64,000 bases of DNA from Candidatus Paceibacterota bacterium (GCA_035452965.1 DAOTCE010000004.1:248001-312000), one strand, 5' to 3'. Numbered from the stretch's first letter, positions 9,172 through 17,933 are shown. Notes: a model not told the origin generated them from the sequence alone. Made by a program: numbers and translations.

Positions 9172-9968
9172 GCGCGCACCCCATTTATTTGAGTTGGCGG
9201 GGCGCTGTGGACGTTACGCACCAGGATCCCGTGTGCGGCAAGGTATTGCTTCGCCTCTTTGGGCGTTTGCTGAGTGAAGTGGAAGATGCTGGCGGCTGCG
9301 ATTGCCGAGGCATGACCCTGAGTCAGCGCTTCGAGCATGTGGGCGTAGCTCCCCGCGCCACCCGACGCGATGACCGGAATCTTTACCGCCTCGCTCACCT
9401 GGCGGATCAGCTCCAAATCATAACCGGCCATGGCCCCGTCCCGCTCAATCGAGGTGATGAGGATTTCACCCGCGCCGAGGGCTTCCGCCTCCCGCGCCCA
9501 CGCGGCTGGATTCCTGCCTGTGCCGCGGGTGCCGCTTTGGCTAAAACATTCGTAGCGGCCTTCGCCAACCTTCCTGGCGTCGATGCTCACAACAACGCAC
9601 TGCGAGCCGAACGATTGCGCGGCTTCAGTGATAAGCTGGGGATTCTGGTGCGCGGCGGTATTGATGCTGACCTTGTCGGCGCCCGCCCGCAGCAGCTCCC
9701 GGACCTGCCCGCGGCTGCATACGCCGCCGCCGTAAGTAAGGGGCACGAAGCTTTCGGCGCAGAACTCACGAATGGACTCGTAGTCCGGGTCGCGCTGTTC
9801 CGCCGTGGCCGTGATGTCCAGGAGAATCAGCTCGTCCACCTCGCGGGTGTTATAGACCTTGATGGCCGGGAGAACGGTGCCCACGCGCCGCCAGCTATCA
9901 AACGCGATGCCCTTAACCAGGCCGACGTTCTTCCAAAGCAGCGTAGGTATGACCCGCACTTTGAGCAT
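9168..9968 (-). CDS. HisF-type protein of the sugar-amidation (WbuZ/AglZ) group
   Basis: A 266-aa beta/alpha-barrel related to the HisF cyclase subunit. In true HisF the first strand reads like PCLDVxxGRVVKG with the catalytic Asp; here it is VIPTLLWKNVGLVKG, so that Asp is missing. This change is typical of the HisF paralogues that work with HisH and an N-acetyl sugar amidotransferase to make acetamidino sugars. Phosphate-binding motifs such as TYGGGV and IPVIASGGAGS remain. It follows hisH by 2 bases and overlaps the next gene by 4. Its likely role is to channel ammonia made by the HisH partner to the amidotransferase encoded at 10622-11773. Confidence 0.85.
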   Translation of the reverse strand: MLKVRVIPTLLWKNVGLVKGIAFDSWRRVGTVLPAIKVYNTREVDELILLDITATAEQRDPDYESIREFCAESFVPLTYGGGVCSRGQVRELLRAGADKVSINTAAHQNPQLITEAAQSFGSQCVVVSIDARKVGEGRYECFSQSGTRGTGRNPAAWAREAEALGAGEILITSIERDGAMAGYDLELIRQVSEAVKIPVIASGGAGSYAHMLEALTQGHASAIAAASIFHFTQQTPKEAKQYLAAHGILVRNVHSAPPTQINGVRA

Positions 9969-9970
9969 AG

Positions 9971-10585
9971 TCAGGTGGCCAGGAAGTTGCGCAGGAACTG
10001 CAGACCGTGGCGCCCGCTCTTCTCCGGGTGAAACTGGACGCCGACCACGTTTTGCGCCCGCACGGCCGACACGAACCCGCCGCAGTAAGGCGTCGTGGCG
10101 AGGACGCTTCCAATCGCTGCCGGGATGAAGTGATAACTGTGGACGAAGTAGAAGTCTGAACGATTGGGCACGGCGTCGAACAGCGTATCCGGGGCCTGGT
10201 AGTGCACCTCGTTCCAGCCCACATGAGGAATGCGGGCATCGGGCGAGTTGGGTGTAAGCCGTTTGACCTCGCCGGGGATGAGGCCCAAGCCGCAGTTAAG
10301 GCCTCCCTCGTGGCCCTGGTCGGCGAGCAACTGCATGCCCAGGCATATTCCCAGCATTTCCACCTTCGGATTGCTCAACGCTTCCCGCATTCGCGGCGGC
10401 CAGCCGTCTTTATTCAAATTCGCCATGCCTTCAGCAAACGCGCCTACCCCCGGCAGCACAAACCGGTCGCAGTCCTCCAGGTCGTCCGGGTTGTCCGAGA
10501 CCAGCACGTCGGCTCCGCATTCTTCCAAGGCCCTGCACGCGGAACCCAGGTTCCCCATGCCGTAGTCAATCAGCAGAGTCTTCAT
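9971..10585 (-). CDS. hisH: HisH-type glutamine amidotransferase subunit (sugar amidation)
   Basis: A 204-aa class I glutamine amidotransferase that hydrolyses glutamine to give ammonia. The triad is visible: Cys81 in LGICLGMQLL, and His and Glu in VQFHPEKSG near the C-terminus. The oxyanion segment LPGVGAF is also present. The ATG at 10585 is preferred to the GTG at 10597 because it gives the normal MKTLLIDYGMGN start. It sits between the amidotransferase and the HisF-like gene, with no other histidine genes here, so it most likely supplies ammonia for sugar amidation. The name hisH refers to the family. Confidence 0.85.
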   Translation of the reverse strand: MKTLLIDYGMGNLGSACRALEECGADVLVSDNPDDLEDCDRFVLPGVGAFAEGMANLNKDGWPPRMREALSNPKVEMLGICLGMQLLADQGHEGGLNCGLGLIPGEVKRLTPNSPDARIPHVGWNEVHYQAPDTLFDAVPNRSDFYFVHSYHFIPAAIGSVLATTPYCGGFVSAVRAQNVVGVQFHPEKSGRHGLQFLRNFLAT

Positions 10586-10621
10586 GGGCGCGAGCACCCG
10601 GAGAGGCCGAATGCGGAGCGC

Positions 10622-11773
10622 TCAGGCATTATCGTAGTTGATCTTGGACAGGTTGCCGCGCTTGTCTCTGACCAGGTTGCCCATGACATCCTTCAGGAAG
10701 ATCTTTTTATTGGTGAAGCGGTCACACAACTTCACGAACTCCTCCACCGTGAGGGCCAGCGGCTCCAAAATCTTCTCCAGCGGCTTGCCAATATAGCTCC
10801 AGGGGAACTTGCCATCGTGGCGCCTGACCAATTCCAAGCCATCCTGGCGGGTGATGCGCCCCCGCCGGATATGCAGGCAGGCGATGTCCGTGGCGCGGCC
10901 AAAGCCGAACTTCAGGAACTTGAAGTAGTCGTGGATGCCGGTCTGATGATTGTCCAGATTCTCATAATTCACCACGGAGCCTTCAACGGTCGTGTGGTAC
11001 GTGGTGAACCCGTGCGCCTGTGCGAGCAAGGCATTTGAGTACCCGTCCCACGGAAGGTAGTAACCAAGGAAGAGGCCGGTGACGCCCACGCGCTTCAGTT
11101 CTTCGTCGGACGGATAGGTGTAGGGAATCAGGTCCTTCGCTTGCAGGCCTTCGAGCCCGATGAGGTCCGACACGCGCAATCCCAGCAAGCCGCCGAATTC
11201 CTCCAGCCAACGGCGGTCCAAGGCGTTGTGTTCCGCGGCAGCGGCCGGTCCACCGTATTCGTTCTGGGAATTCTCACCCCAGATTAGCAGCGGCACGCCA
11301 TACTGCACGGCGGCTCGAACAGGGATCGTGAAGATACCCACGTGCTCCGGCCAGGAGATGTCGCCCACCTGCGTCAGACCGATGCGATTCAGCTTCGCCC
11401 GCACCGCCGGGTTTGGCGAAAACTCCACATAATCCACGCCCAGGCTCTTGAGGTTCTGGATGTTCTTGCGCCCGAGCTCGGAAAGGTCGCAGGTGGTGGC
11501 GGTGACGCAGAGCGGGTTCAGGCCGAGCTGCAGCATGCGAATGACCTGTGAGGTGCTGTCTTTGCCGCCGCTCACCGGAACGATGCAGTCCCAACCGGTG
11601 CCGTCCTTGCGGCGGTAGCGGTCCAGCACCTGGACCAGTTCCTTGTGCCGAACCTCCCAGTCAACCTGCTTGCGCTTTTCGTACGAGCGGCAGGCGTTGC
11701 AGACCCCCTCGGCGTCGAGGTGCAAGTCCGGCTTGGTGTCCGGCATGACGCAGCGAACGCAGTATTTAAGCAT
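10622..11773 (-). CDS. N-acetyl sugar amidotransferase (WbpG/PseA/LegZ-like)
   Basis: A 383-aa ATP-pyrophosphatase-fold amidotransferase that turns an N-acetyl group of a sugar into an acetamidino group. An N-terminal zinc site is suggested by Cys5, Cys8, Cys25 and Cys28 (YCVRC and VCNAC). The PP-loop SGGKDS spans residues 68-73. Family features such as IWGENSQNEYGG and FLGYYLPWDGY follow. Length fits the family. The start overlaps the end of the methylase gene by 8 bases, and HisH and HisF partners follow. In Campylobacter, PseA-type enzymes make acetamidino pseudaminic acid; the neighbouring pse genes suggest the same or a related product here. Confidence 0.88.
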   Translation of the reverse strand: MLKYCVRCVMPDTKPDLHLDAEGVCNACRSYEKRKQVDWEVRHKELVQVLDRYRRKDGTGWDCIVPVSGGKDSTSQVIRMLQLGLNPLCVTATTCDLSELGRKNIQNLKSLGVDYVEFSPNPAVRAKLNRIGLTQVGDISWPEHVGIFTIPVRAAVQYGVPLLIWGENSQNEYGGPAAAAEHNALDRRWLEEFGGLLGLRVSDLIGLEGLQAKDLIPYTYPSDEELKRVGVTGLFLGYYLPWDGYSNALLAQAHGFTTYHTTVEGSVVNYENLDNHQTGIHDYFKFLKFGFGRATDIACLHIRRGRITRQDGLELVRRHDGKFPWSYIGKPLEKILEPLALTVEEFVKLCDRFTNKKIFLKDVMGNLVRDKRGNLSKINYDNA

Positions 11774-12413
11774 TGTTGTCTCCTCTGGCTTCAGGGCCTT
11801 TCCGGAGCAGGAACCATGTCAGGTCGTCCTGCGGGAAATGCAGATCACGGCGATAGACAAAGCCATAGTCCAGCAAGTGCAGGTCTTTGAAGCGTTCCAT
11901 CATGTCGCCGGCGAAGTCGCGCTTGAACAACCTATGACTGTGTCCGCGATAGGGCACCTCTACGGGTGTCGGGTTGTAGTACTCGGCCAGGCAGATGTAG
12001 CGCGCGCTGCTCTGGTAGAGAAGGTCATACACCTGCGGCAGGTTGTCCGGGTTCAGATGAATCAGGACGCCTTTGATCAGGACCAAGTCGTGCTGCTCTC
12101 TGCCAGTGTAGTCCAGGACCGACTCATGGTGGACTTCCACCTCGGGCATCTGGCGCAATTCGCGGACGGCTTTCTCGTTGATTTCGACAGCGGACAACTT
12201 GGCCTCGGGCAGCAGCAGGCGAATGGCCTGCAAATTGAGCCCAATGTTGGCGCCGAACTCAATCACCGAACGAATTCGCTCCGTGCGCTGAAGCACGCGG
12301 GCGCAGAAAGCAACGTTTCGGGCGACCCAGTGCGTGCCGCGGTTCCGGGCGGCATAGTCGTCGCCGAATTCGCCGGCCCAAAATTCTTCCTGTTCCGTTT
12401 TGAAGGCGGTCAT
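11766..12413 (-). CDS. Pseudaminic acid biosynthesis-associated methylase
   Basis: A 215-aa SAM-dependent methyltransferase that matches the group found in pseudaminic acid clusters. N-terminal KTEQEEFWAGEFGDDYAAR is characteristic of that group. The SAM site is VIEFGANIGLNLQAI with AVEINEKAV, followed by VLIKGVLIHLNPD and CLAEYYNPTPVEVPYRGH. The start is the ATG at 12413, before MTAFKTEQ; longer readings add an unlikely leader. It lies between the cytidylyltransferase and amidotransferase genes. The methyl acceptor, presumably Pse or a precursor, is inferred from context only. Confidence 0.83.
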   Translation of the reverse strand: MTAFKTEQEEFWAGEFGDDYAARNRGTHWVARNVAFCARVLQRTERIRSVIEFGANIGLNLQAIRLLLPEAKLSAVEINEKAVRELRQMPEVEVHHESVLDYTGREQHDLVLIKGVLIHLNPDNLPQVYDLLYQSSARYICLAEYYNPTPVEVPYRGHSHRLFKRDFAGDMMERFKDLHLLDYGFVYRRDLHFPQDDLTWFLLRKGPEARGDNNA

Positions 12414-12424
12414 GGCTTCACGCG

Positions 12425-13171
12425 TTATTGGCCGAGTTTCTTCTGTTCGACATGGGCGTTGAGCTTGGGCAAGTCGGGGCGTTTCTTCAATAAGTTTAAG
12501 ACGTCCTGCGTCGTGAACAGGCGCCCCGGGCGGTGCAGTTCCTGGTAGATTGCCTCGATGAGCTGCCAGTCCTCCGGCGTGTCCAGCGTCCAACGGTGGC
12601 CCGAGAGGTTTGGCTCCTCTTTGTAGGAGCGCAGCCGAAACAGGTTCGGGTGCTGATAGATGTAAGGGATGACGTGTTCGCGCTCGAAGTTTTGCGTCGC
12701 GTCCCGGTGCGTCCGTTCAAGCGTGGCGAAGGTGACGATCTCCGTGTCCAGCCCACGCGGGAATGAGCGCTCGATTACGTTGCTCATGCAGTCAGGGACG
12801 GCTCCAGTGTGGTCGGGTTGCACGAAGTTGGCCAGCATTCGATCGAGCAATGCCGGGTCGTAGAGGGGGCAATCGGCGGTGATACGCACGATCACCTCCG
12901 CGCCGGCCAATTGGGCCGCGCCATAGTAACGGGAGAGCACGTCCTGTTCGCTGCCGCGAAAGCAGCCGGCACCCAGGCTCGGGCATGCGGCGTCGATAGC
13001 ATCGTCCGCCGCGGAAACCGTTGTTGCCACCACTACCGCGTCCAACCGGGAAGCGGCCTTCACGCGGCGCACGACGTGGCCGAGCACGGGCTCGCCACAG
13101 AGCAGCTTTAAGACTTTGCCAGGCAACCGGGTGGCGCCCATGCGGGCTTGGATGATCGCGACCGTTTTCAT
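12425..13171 (-). CDS. SpsF-type cytidylyltransferase (probable CMP-Pse synthetase)
   Basis: A 248-aa nucleotidyltransferase of the acylneuraminate cytidylyltransferase superfamily, SpsF branch. The N-terminus VAIIQARMGATRLPGKVL is the nucleotide-binding signature; RITADCPLYDP holds the metal-binding Asp. Its expected role is to activate the nonulosonic acid with CMP, the step done by PseF in Helicobacter and Campylobacter. No separate PseF-like gene is present, so this protein probably fills that step. Its ATG overlaps the TGA of the synthase gene as ATGA, which fixes the start at 13171. Confidence 0.8.
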   Translation of the reverse strand: MKTVAIIQARMGATRLPGKVLKLLCGEPVLGHVVRRVKAASRLDAVVVATTVSAADDAIDAACPSLGAGCFRGSEQDVLSRYYGAAQLAGAEVIVRITADCPLYDPALLDRMLANFVQPDHTGAVPDCMSNVIERSFPRGLDTEIVTFATLERTHRDATQNFEREHVIPYIYQHPNLFRLRSYKEEPNLSGHRWTLDTPEDWQLIEAIYQELHRPGRLFTTQDVLNLLKKRPDLPKLNAHVEQKKLGQ

Positions 13172-14256
13172 GGTTGTGAGGCATCTTTGGCCGGCGGGCG
13201 GGCACCGGCAATGTGTTCCCATTGGAGAGGCGTGCCTCGCTCAATGTCCTTCGCAGCTTTCCGCCCCAGCACCTCCGTCAGATACCGGGTGTGCAGTCCA
13301 TGGGCTGGGCGAATGGAGCGCACATTGTCCTCGGTGAACAAAGCTCCGGTCTTAACGTCCTGCACAGCAAACAGGGAGCGGCGGAAGACCCTGCTCTTGC
13401 TTTCATTCGTGCCGACGCCGTAGTCAACGCGCCCCAGCGCTTTCTCCGCGGTGCGGATCGCCTCCACCATTGCTTTGAACTCGTTCGGTTCGAGCGAGAA
13501 AGCCGCGTCCGGCCCGGGAACCTTGCGCGAGAGGGTGAAATGCTTCTCGACGATGCAGGCACCCAGAGACACAGCGGTCACCGGAACGGCGGTGCCGAGA
13601 GTGTGGTCGGAGAGTCCTGCCACCACTCCGAGTGACGCGGCAAGGTCCGGTATGGTGCGCAAGTTCATGTCCTCCGGCAGCGCAGGGTAGGCGCTCGTGC
13701 ATTTGAGCAGGGCGAGTTGAGCGCAACCAGCCTCCCGCGCGGTGGCTACGGCTTCGGCAATTTCTTCCCGAGTGGCGCCGCCGGTGGACATTATGAGCGG
13801 CTTGCCGGTGCAGGCCACGTCGCGGATCAGAGGCAGGTCCACCAGCTCAAATGAGGCAATTTTGTAGGCCGGGACGTTCAGTCCTTCGAGGAAGGCCACC
13901 GCAGCGTGGTCGAACGGTGTGGAGAAGAAGTCGATGCCCAATTCGCCTGCCAACGCTTGCAGACGCGGCTGCCATTCCCAGGGCATGTGGGCCTCGCGGT
14001 AGAGGTCGTAGAGCGTGCGCCCGTCCCAAGGCGTGCCGCCGCGGATTCGGAAGTGCTCTTTGTCTGACTGAATGGTCAGCGTGTCCGGGGTGTAGGTTTG
14101 CACCTTGACGGCGTCGGCCCCGGCGGCCTTCATGGAGCGCACCAACCGGGCAGACTGCTCGAAGTCCTGGCCGTGGTTGGCCGACAGTTCGGCGATGATG
14201 TAAACCGGGTGTCCCGGCCCCACCTCACGGCCATTGATCTTCAGATTGACGGTCAA
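13168..14256 (-). CDS. pseI: Pseudaminic acid synthase (NeuB family)
   Basis: A 362-aa NeuB-type synthase that condenses phosphoenolpyruvate with 2,4-diacetamido-2,4,6-trideoxy-L-altrose to make pseudaminic acid in the cytoplasm. The barrel shows YIIAELSANHGQ, DAVKVQTYTPDTLT, FFSTPFDHAAV, YKIASFEL, PLIMSTGGA and LSDHTLG. A C-terminal SAF antifreeze-like domain (RRSLFAVQDVKTGALFTEDN) completes the family layout. The start is a TTG at 14256 that overlaps the upstream stop as TTGA and gives the expected length; the longer reading adds an arginine-rich leader inside the previous gene. PseI is preferred over NeuB or LegI because of the linked pse genes. Confidence 0.9.
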   Translation of the reverse strand: MTVNLKINGREVGPGHPVYIIAELSANHGQDFEQSARLVRSMKAAGADAVKVQTYTPDTLTIQSDKEHFRIRGGTPWDGRTLYDLYREAHMPWEWQPRLQALAGELGIDFFSTPFDHAAVAFLEGLNVPAYKIASFELVDLPLIRDVACTGKPLIMSTGGATREEIAEAVATAREAGCAQLALLKCTSAYPALPEDMNLRTIPDLAASLGVVAGLSDHTLGTAVPVTAVSLGACIVEKHFTLSRKVPGPDAAFSLEPNEFKAMVEAIRTAEKALGRVDYGVGTNESKSRVFRRSLFAVQDVKTGALFTEDNVRSIRPAHGLHTRYLTEVLGRKAAKDIERGTPLQWEHIAGARPPAKDASQP

Positions 14257-15743
14257 AGTTCGGCGCGGTCTTTGGGCAGAGTGAGCACCAGCGCCGGCTG
14301 CTGATTTACCACAGTTGCACGTGCCTGCGCAAACCCGGCTTTCTGGAAGGCGCGCACGGAAGCGGCATTGTCGGCCTTGATCCACGCATCGACGGTGGCG
14401 GCAGGGGTCTCGCGGAAGAGTTTTCGGCAAGCCGCCCAGATGACGAACGAGCCGAGATTCCGGCCACGGTGCTGGGCCCCAAGGTTAACAGAGATAACCG
14501 TCCTGCCCTCCCGGGTATCAAAGCGCACCTGGCCGAAGGCCTGGCCGGCGCGGTCGCAAGCGAGCCAGAAACAATGCTCCTTCTGCCGCAGCTTGTTCGT
14601 GAACCAGCGCACGTGCTCTTCCCAGGGGATTGGCTTGGTGGAAAAGGAAACCTGCCGCGCCACCGGGTCGTTCGCCCACTCCCAGACCAGCCTGCAATCT
14701 TGTTCCGTAGCCGGGCGGAGCTGGATGCCCGGTTCCATCAGATGGAGCCACACTCGGAAGCTGCCCTCACCGTCGATCAACGCCCGGCCTTTGCGGGACA
14801 TCTCCTCGCGGGCGACGGGGTCGTTCAGCAATGCGCGGGCAGCTCCGGCAATATCCTCGCCCGAGAGTCTGCGCGCGGCGCCGATTGCCTCCAGCCGCTG
14901 AACGTTGCCTTTCTGGTTGTCCGCCAGCAGGACGAGCAAGGCGGGCAAGCCCATGAAGGCAGTCTCCACCGCCGTGGTGCCGCCGGAGACGATCGCGAGG
15001 TCCGCTTCGGCCATCAGTTCAGGCATGTTGACGGCGTTGCGCAGCAGCTTCATGCGCGGAGCATGAGCACTTGCGCCGGCCTGCAACTCCTGCCAATGGG
15101 GATTGTTGCTGCCAACGAGGACGGTAGCCTCGCATTGCTTCAACTCGCCGATGCCGGTGATGATGCTGAGCGTAACGTTGGCAGGATCGCTGCCGCCCAG
15201 GGTGACCAACACTCGCCGCGCGGGTTGAGGAAACTGGCGTTGCCATGTGCGCCATTTCAGGAACTCCTGCCGTAGCAGGACATATTGCGCACCCAACAGC
15301 AGCCGCGTGTGAGGTTCGAGCCGCTGATAGAGTGCGGCTGAGGCCCCGAGGCTCTGGTTCAGCACGTAATCAGCGCAATAAGACTCGGCATGGCCATAGT
15401 CATCCACTGCGACCAGGCGCAAGCCGGCATCTTTGAGGCGGCGTTGGTAATCAGCCTGGAAATGGTAGCCGTCAACCACTGTCCAGGCAGCTTGCTGTTG
15501 CAGTGCCATGGCAACGGTAACGGCGGCGTCTGCGGGGCTCCCGGGCGGGTGCGGCAGCTCCACTGTCGCGAGCCCTCCTGCCTCCAATCGCTCTCGAATG
15601 GGGCCCGCAGGCTGAGCCAAAGCAAAGATCACGCGTCCATGCGCCTGCTGCCAGACCTGCGCCAGCGCCAGGCAGCGCATGACGTGCCCGGTGCCAATCT
15701 GCGGGCTGGCATCGGCCCGGATGAGCAGCGTTTCCCGAGTCAT
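14253..15743 (-). CDS. pseG: PseG-PseH fusion: UDP-sugar hydrolase plus N-acetyltransferase
   Basis: A 496-aa protein joining two pathway enzymes. Residues 1 to about 335 are PseG, a GT-B-like hydrolase that removes UDP from UDP-2,4-diacetamido-2,4,6-trideoxy-altrose: LIRADASPQIGTGHVMRC at the start, VTLGGSDPANVT and IVSGGTTAVETAF later. Residues from about 340 are a GNAT domain like PseH, which acetylates the 4-amino group: IQLRPATEQDCRLVWEWAND, WLACDRAGQAFGQVRF and NAASVRAFQKAGF. Both steps flank each other in the pathway, so a fusion makes sense. It starts 5 bases after the pseC stop and its own stop overlaps the TTG of pseI. Confidence 0.9.
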   Translation of the reverse strand: MTRETLLIRADASPQIGTGHVMRCLALAQVWQQAHGRVIFALAQPAGPIRERLEAGGLATVELPHPPGSPADAAVTVAMALQQQAAWTVVDGYHFQADYQRRLKDAGLRLVAVDDYGHAESYCADYVLNQSLGASAALYQRLEPHTRLLLGAQYVLLRQEFLKWRTWQRQFPQPARRVLVTLGGSDPANVTLSIITGIGELKQCEATVLVGSNNPHWQELQAGASAHAPRMKLLRNAVNMPELMAEADLAIVSGGTTAVETAFMGLPALLVLLADNQKGNVQRLEAIGAARRLSGEDIAGAARALLNDPVAREEMSRKGRALIDGEGSFRVWLHLMEPGIQLRPATEQDCRLVWEWANDPVARQVSFSTKPIPWEEHVRWFTNKLRQKEHCFWLACDRAGQAFGQVRFDTREGRTVISVNLGAQHRGRNLGSFVIWAACRKLFRETPAATVDAWIKADNAASVRAFQKAGFAQARATVVNQQPALVLTLPKDRAEL

Positions 15744-15747
15744 CTGT

Positions 15748-16914
15748 TCAGTCGGTAAGAACCTCCTCTAAGATGCCGCAGACACGATTCTGATCTTGGT
15801 CACTCATGGCGGGAAACAATGGCAGGCTGATGGCCTCGCGATAATAAAGCTCCGCTTCGGGATAGTCACTGGGCTTGAAGCCGAGCTGGCGATAATAGGG
15901 CTGGGCCGGCACCGGGATGTAGTGCAGTTGCACGCCCATTCCCTGCGCCCGCAGTTCCTCGAATACCTGCCGATGGCTCTTGCGCATGCGGTCAAGCTGC
16001 AGCCGGATCACGTAAAGGTGCCAACTGGACTCAGTGTCCGGATGCTGCCGCGGCAAGGTCAGCGGCAACTTCCGCAGCAGTTCATTGTAGCGGGCAGCCA
16101 GCGCGCGCCGCCGCGCCACAAACTCGCTGAGCCGGTCCATCTGGCTTGCGCCCAGGGCGGCCTGCAGATCGGTCATCCGGTAGTTGTAGCCCAGCTCCAA
16201 CTGCTCGTAATACCAGGGCCCGCGCGAGGGTTGGGTCAGGAAGCGCGCATCGCGCGTAATGCCGTGGGTGCGCAGGCGCATAAGCTTCTCATGCAGGTCT
16301 GACCGATTGGTCAGCAACATGCCTCCTTCGCCAGTGGTGATGATCTTCACCGGATGGAAACTCAAAATGGTCAAGTCACTGAAACGGCCATCACCGACGG
16401 GCCGCCCTTGGTAACGCGCGCCAAGTGCATGTGAGGCATCCTCCATCACTGCAAAACTATACTCTTGCGATAACGCACGGATGCGCTCCATTTGACACGA
16501 CTGTCCGGCAAAAGCAACCGGCACCACTACCTTGGGCAATTTTCCCCGGCTAGCAGCGCTTTCCAATTTGGACGCCAGCTTGTCCGCACTGAGATTGTAA
16601 CTGAGTGGGTCTATATCCACGAAATCCACGTCTGCTCCGCAATAGCGCGCGCAGTTGGCGGATGCGACGAACGTGTTAGGCGAAGTCCACAGATTGTCGC
16701 CAGGTTTCAACCCCAGCGCCAGCGCGCCGAGGTGCAGCGCGGCTGTGCCGCTGGAAACCGCCACGGCATAGTGCGCACCACAACGATCCGCGACCTTGCG
16801 CTCGAATCTCTCAACCGTCGGCCCTTGAGTTAGCCAATCAGAACGCAGGACGGCCATTACGGCCGCCACGTCCGATTCACTGATGCATTGGCGGCCGTAC
16901 GGCAGCGGATTCAT
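15748..16914 (-). CDS. pseC: UDP-4-amino-4,6-dideoxy-N-acetyl-L-altrosamine transaminase
   Basis: A 388-aa PLP-dependent aminotransferase of the DegT/DnrJ/EryC1 family. It aminates the 4-keto product of PseB using glutamate. Evidence: SSGTAALHLGALAL (cofactor phosphate contact), VMEDASHALGARYQG (Asp159 contacting PLP), and SFHPVKIITTGEGGM with the Schiff-base Lys190. The N-terminal MNPLPYGRQCISESDV and length are typical of PseC. The ATG overlaps the TGA of pseB by 4 nt. PseC is preferred to other sugar aminotransferases because pseB lies directly upstream and pseG-H directly downstream. Confidence 0.92.
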   Translation of the reverse strand: MNPLPYGRQCISESDVAAVMAVLRSDWLTQGPTVERFERKVADRCGAHYAVAVSSGTAALHLGALALGLKPGDNLWTSPNTFVASANCARYCGADVDFVDIDPLSYNLSADKLASKLESAASRGKLPKVVVPVAFAGQSCQMERIRALSQEYSFAVMEDASHALGARYQGRPVGDGRFSDLTILSFHPVKIITTGEGGMLLTNRSDLHEKLMRLRTHGITRDARFLTQPSRGPWYYEQLELGYNYRMTDLQAALGASQMDRLSEFVARRRALAARYNELLRKLPLTLPRQHPDTESSWHLYVIRLQLDRMRKSHRQVFEELRAQGMGVQLHYIPVPAQPYYRQLGFKPSDYPEAELYYREAISLPLFPAMSDQDQNRVCGILEEVLTD

Positions 16915-17933
16915 AGTTCTTCGAGGCTAAGGAACTCGTCCTTGCTTAAGAAACGGGAGTTCGTGCCAGAGTTGTACTCAAATTCTGGCGGCACCGGCAC
17001 CCCCTTTTCCCCCAAGCGGTTCAAGCTGAAATCCACCTGCTCGCCCATATTGATCGTCGGACGGATGACATAGTGGTCCGGAAACTCGAGGGTGAGATGG
17101 GAATCGTCTTCAGGGCACATGACTTCATGAAGCTTTTCGCCGGGACGAATACCAATGACCTTAGTAGGCACGCCGGGCGCCAGTGCCTCGGCCAGATCCT
17201 TGATGTGCAGCGACGGTATCTTGGGCACGAAGATTTCTCCGCCCTGCATACGGGCAAAACTCTTGAGCACAAAATCCACGCCCTGCTCGAGCGTGATCCA
17301 AAAACGGGTCATTCGCATGTCGGTAATCGGCAGTTCCCGGGCGCCGCTCGCAAGCAACTTCTTGAAGAAGGGCACTACAGAGCCCCGCGATCCGACTACG
17401 TTGCCGTATCGGACCACGGCGAACCGCGTGCGGTGTCCGCCGGCAATGTTGTTGGCTGCGACGAATAGCTTGTCGGAGCAAAGCTTGGTCGCACCATAGA
17501 GATTAATTGGCTTGGCAGCTTTGTCGGTCGAAAGCGCAATGACCTTTTCCACCTCGTTTTCAATGGCAGCCTGAATCACGTTCTCCGCACCGTGAACGTT
17601 GGTCTTGATGCACTCCAGCGGGTTATACTCGGCTGCCGGGACTTGCTTCAGCGCGGCTGCGTGGATGACATAGTCAACGCCGCGCATGGCAGTGCACAGA
17701 CGCTGGCGGTCCCGCACATCACCGATGAAAAACCGCATGGCGCCGCTCTTGAACTCTTGCTGCATTTCGAACTGTTTCAGTTCGTCGCGCGAGTAGACGA
17801 TTACCTTTCTCGGTTTATAACGTTGGAGAATGGTTTTGACACAACGTTTGCCAAACGACCCCGTGCCCCCCGTTATCAAAATAGATCTGTCTAAAAGGTC
17901 CATGCAGGTCTTGGTGTTTTCGATGTCCGTCAT
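16911..17933 (-). CDS. pseB: UDP-GlcNAc 4,6-dehydratase (inverting)
   Basis: A 340-aa extended SDR enzyme that starts the pseudaminic acid pathway: UDP-GlcNAc is dehydrated and C5-inverted. NAD(P)-binding ILITGGTGSFGKRC lies near the N-terminus; VIYSRDELKQFEMQ, VIALSTDKAAKPINLYGATK (the Asp-Lys and Tyr/Lys catalytic region) and FWITLEQGVDFVL are family hallmarks. In-frame ATGs at 17933 and 17903 both give plausible starts; no Shine-Dalgarno decides between them. It is the first gene of the minus-strand operon, so the operon promoter should lie within 17934-18123, opposite to the GT4 gene on the plus strand. Confidence 0.92.
   Translation of the reverse strand: MTDIENTKTCMDLLDRSILITGGTGSFGKRCVKTILQRYKPRKVIVYSRDELKQFEMQQEFKSGAMRFFIGDVRDRQRLCTAMRGVDYVIHAAALKQVPAAEYNPLECIKTNVHGAENVIQAAIENEVEKVIALSTDKAAKPINLYGATKLCSDKLFVAANNIAGGHRTRFAVVRYGNVVGSRGSVVPFFKKLLASGARELPITDMRMTRFWITLEQGVDFVLKSFARMQGGEIFVPKIPSLHIKDLAEALAPGVPTKVIGIRPGEKLHEVMCPEDDSHLTLEFPDHYVIRPTINMGEQVDFSLNRLGEKGVPVPPEFEYNSGTNSRFLSKDEFLSLEEL

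Noticed and set aside
8191..9192. Long plus-strand frame (333 aa)
   Set aside because: It lies antisense to the well-supported surface carbohydrate gene and shows no domain pattern; a high-GC shadow frame.
9168..10585. Possible histidine biosynthesis operon (hisH, hisF)
   Set aside because: No other his genes are beside them, the HisF lacks the first-strand catalytic Asp, and both lie next to an N-acetyl sugar amidotransferase, so a sugar-amidation role is better supported.
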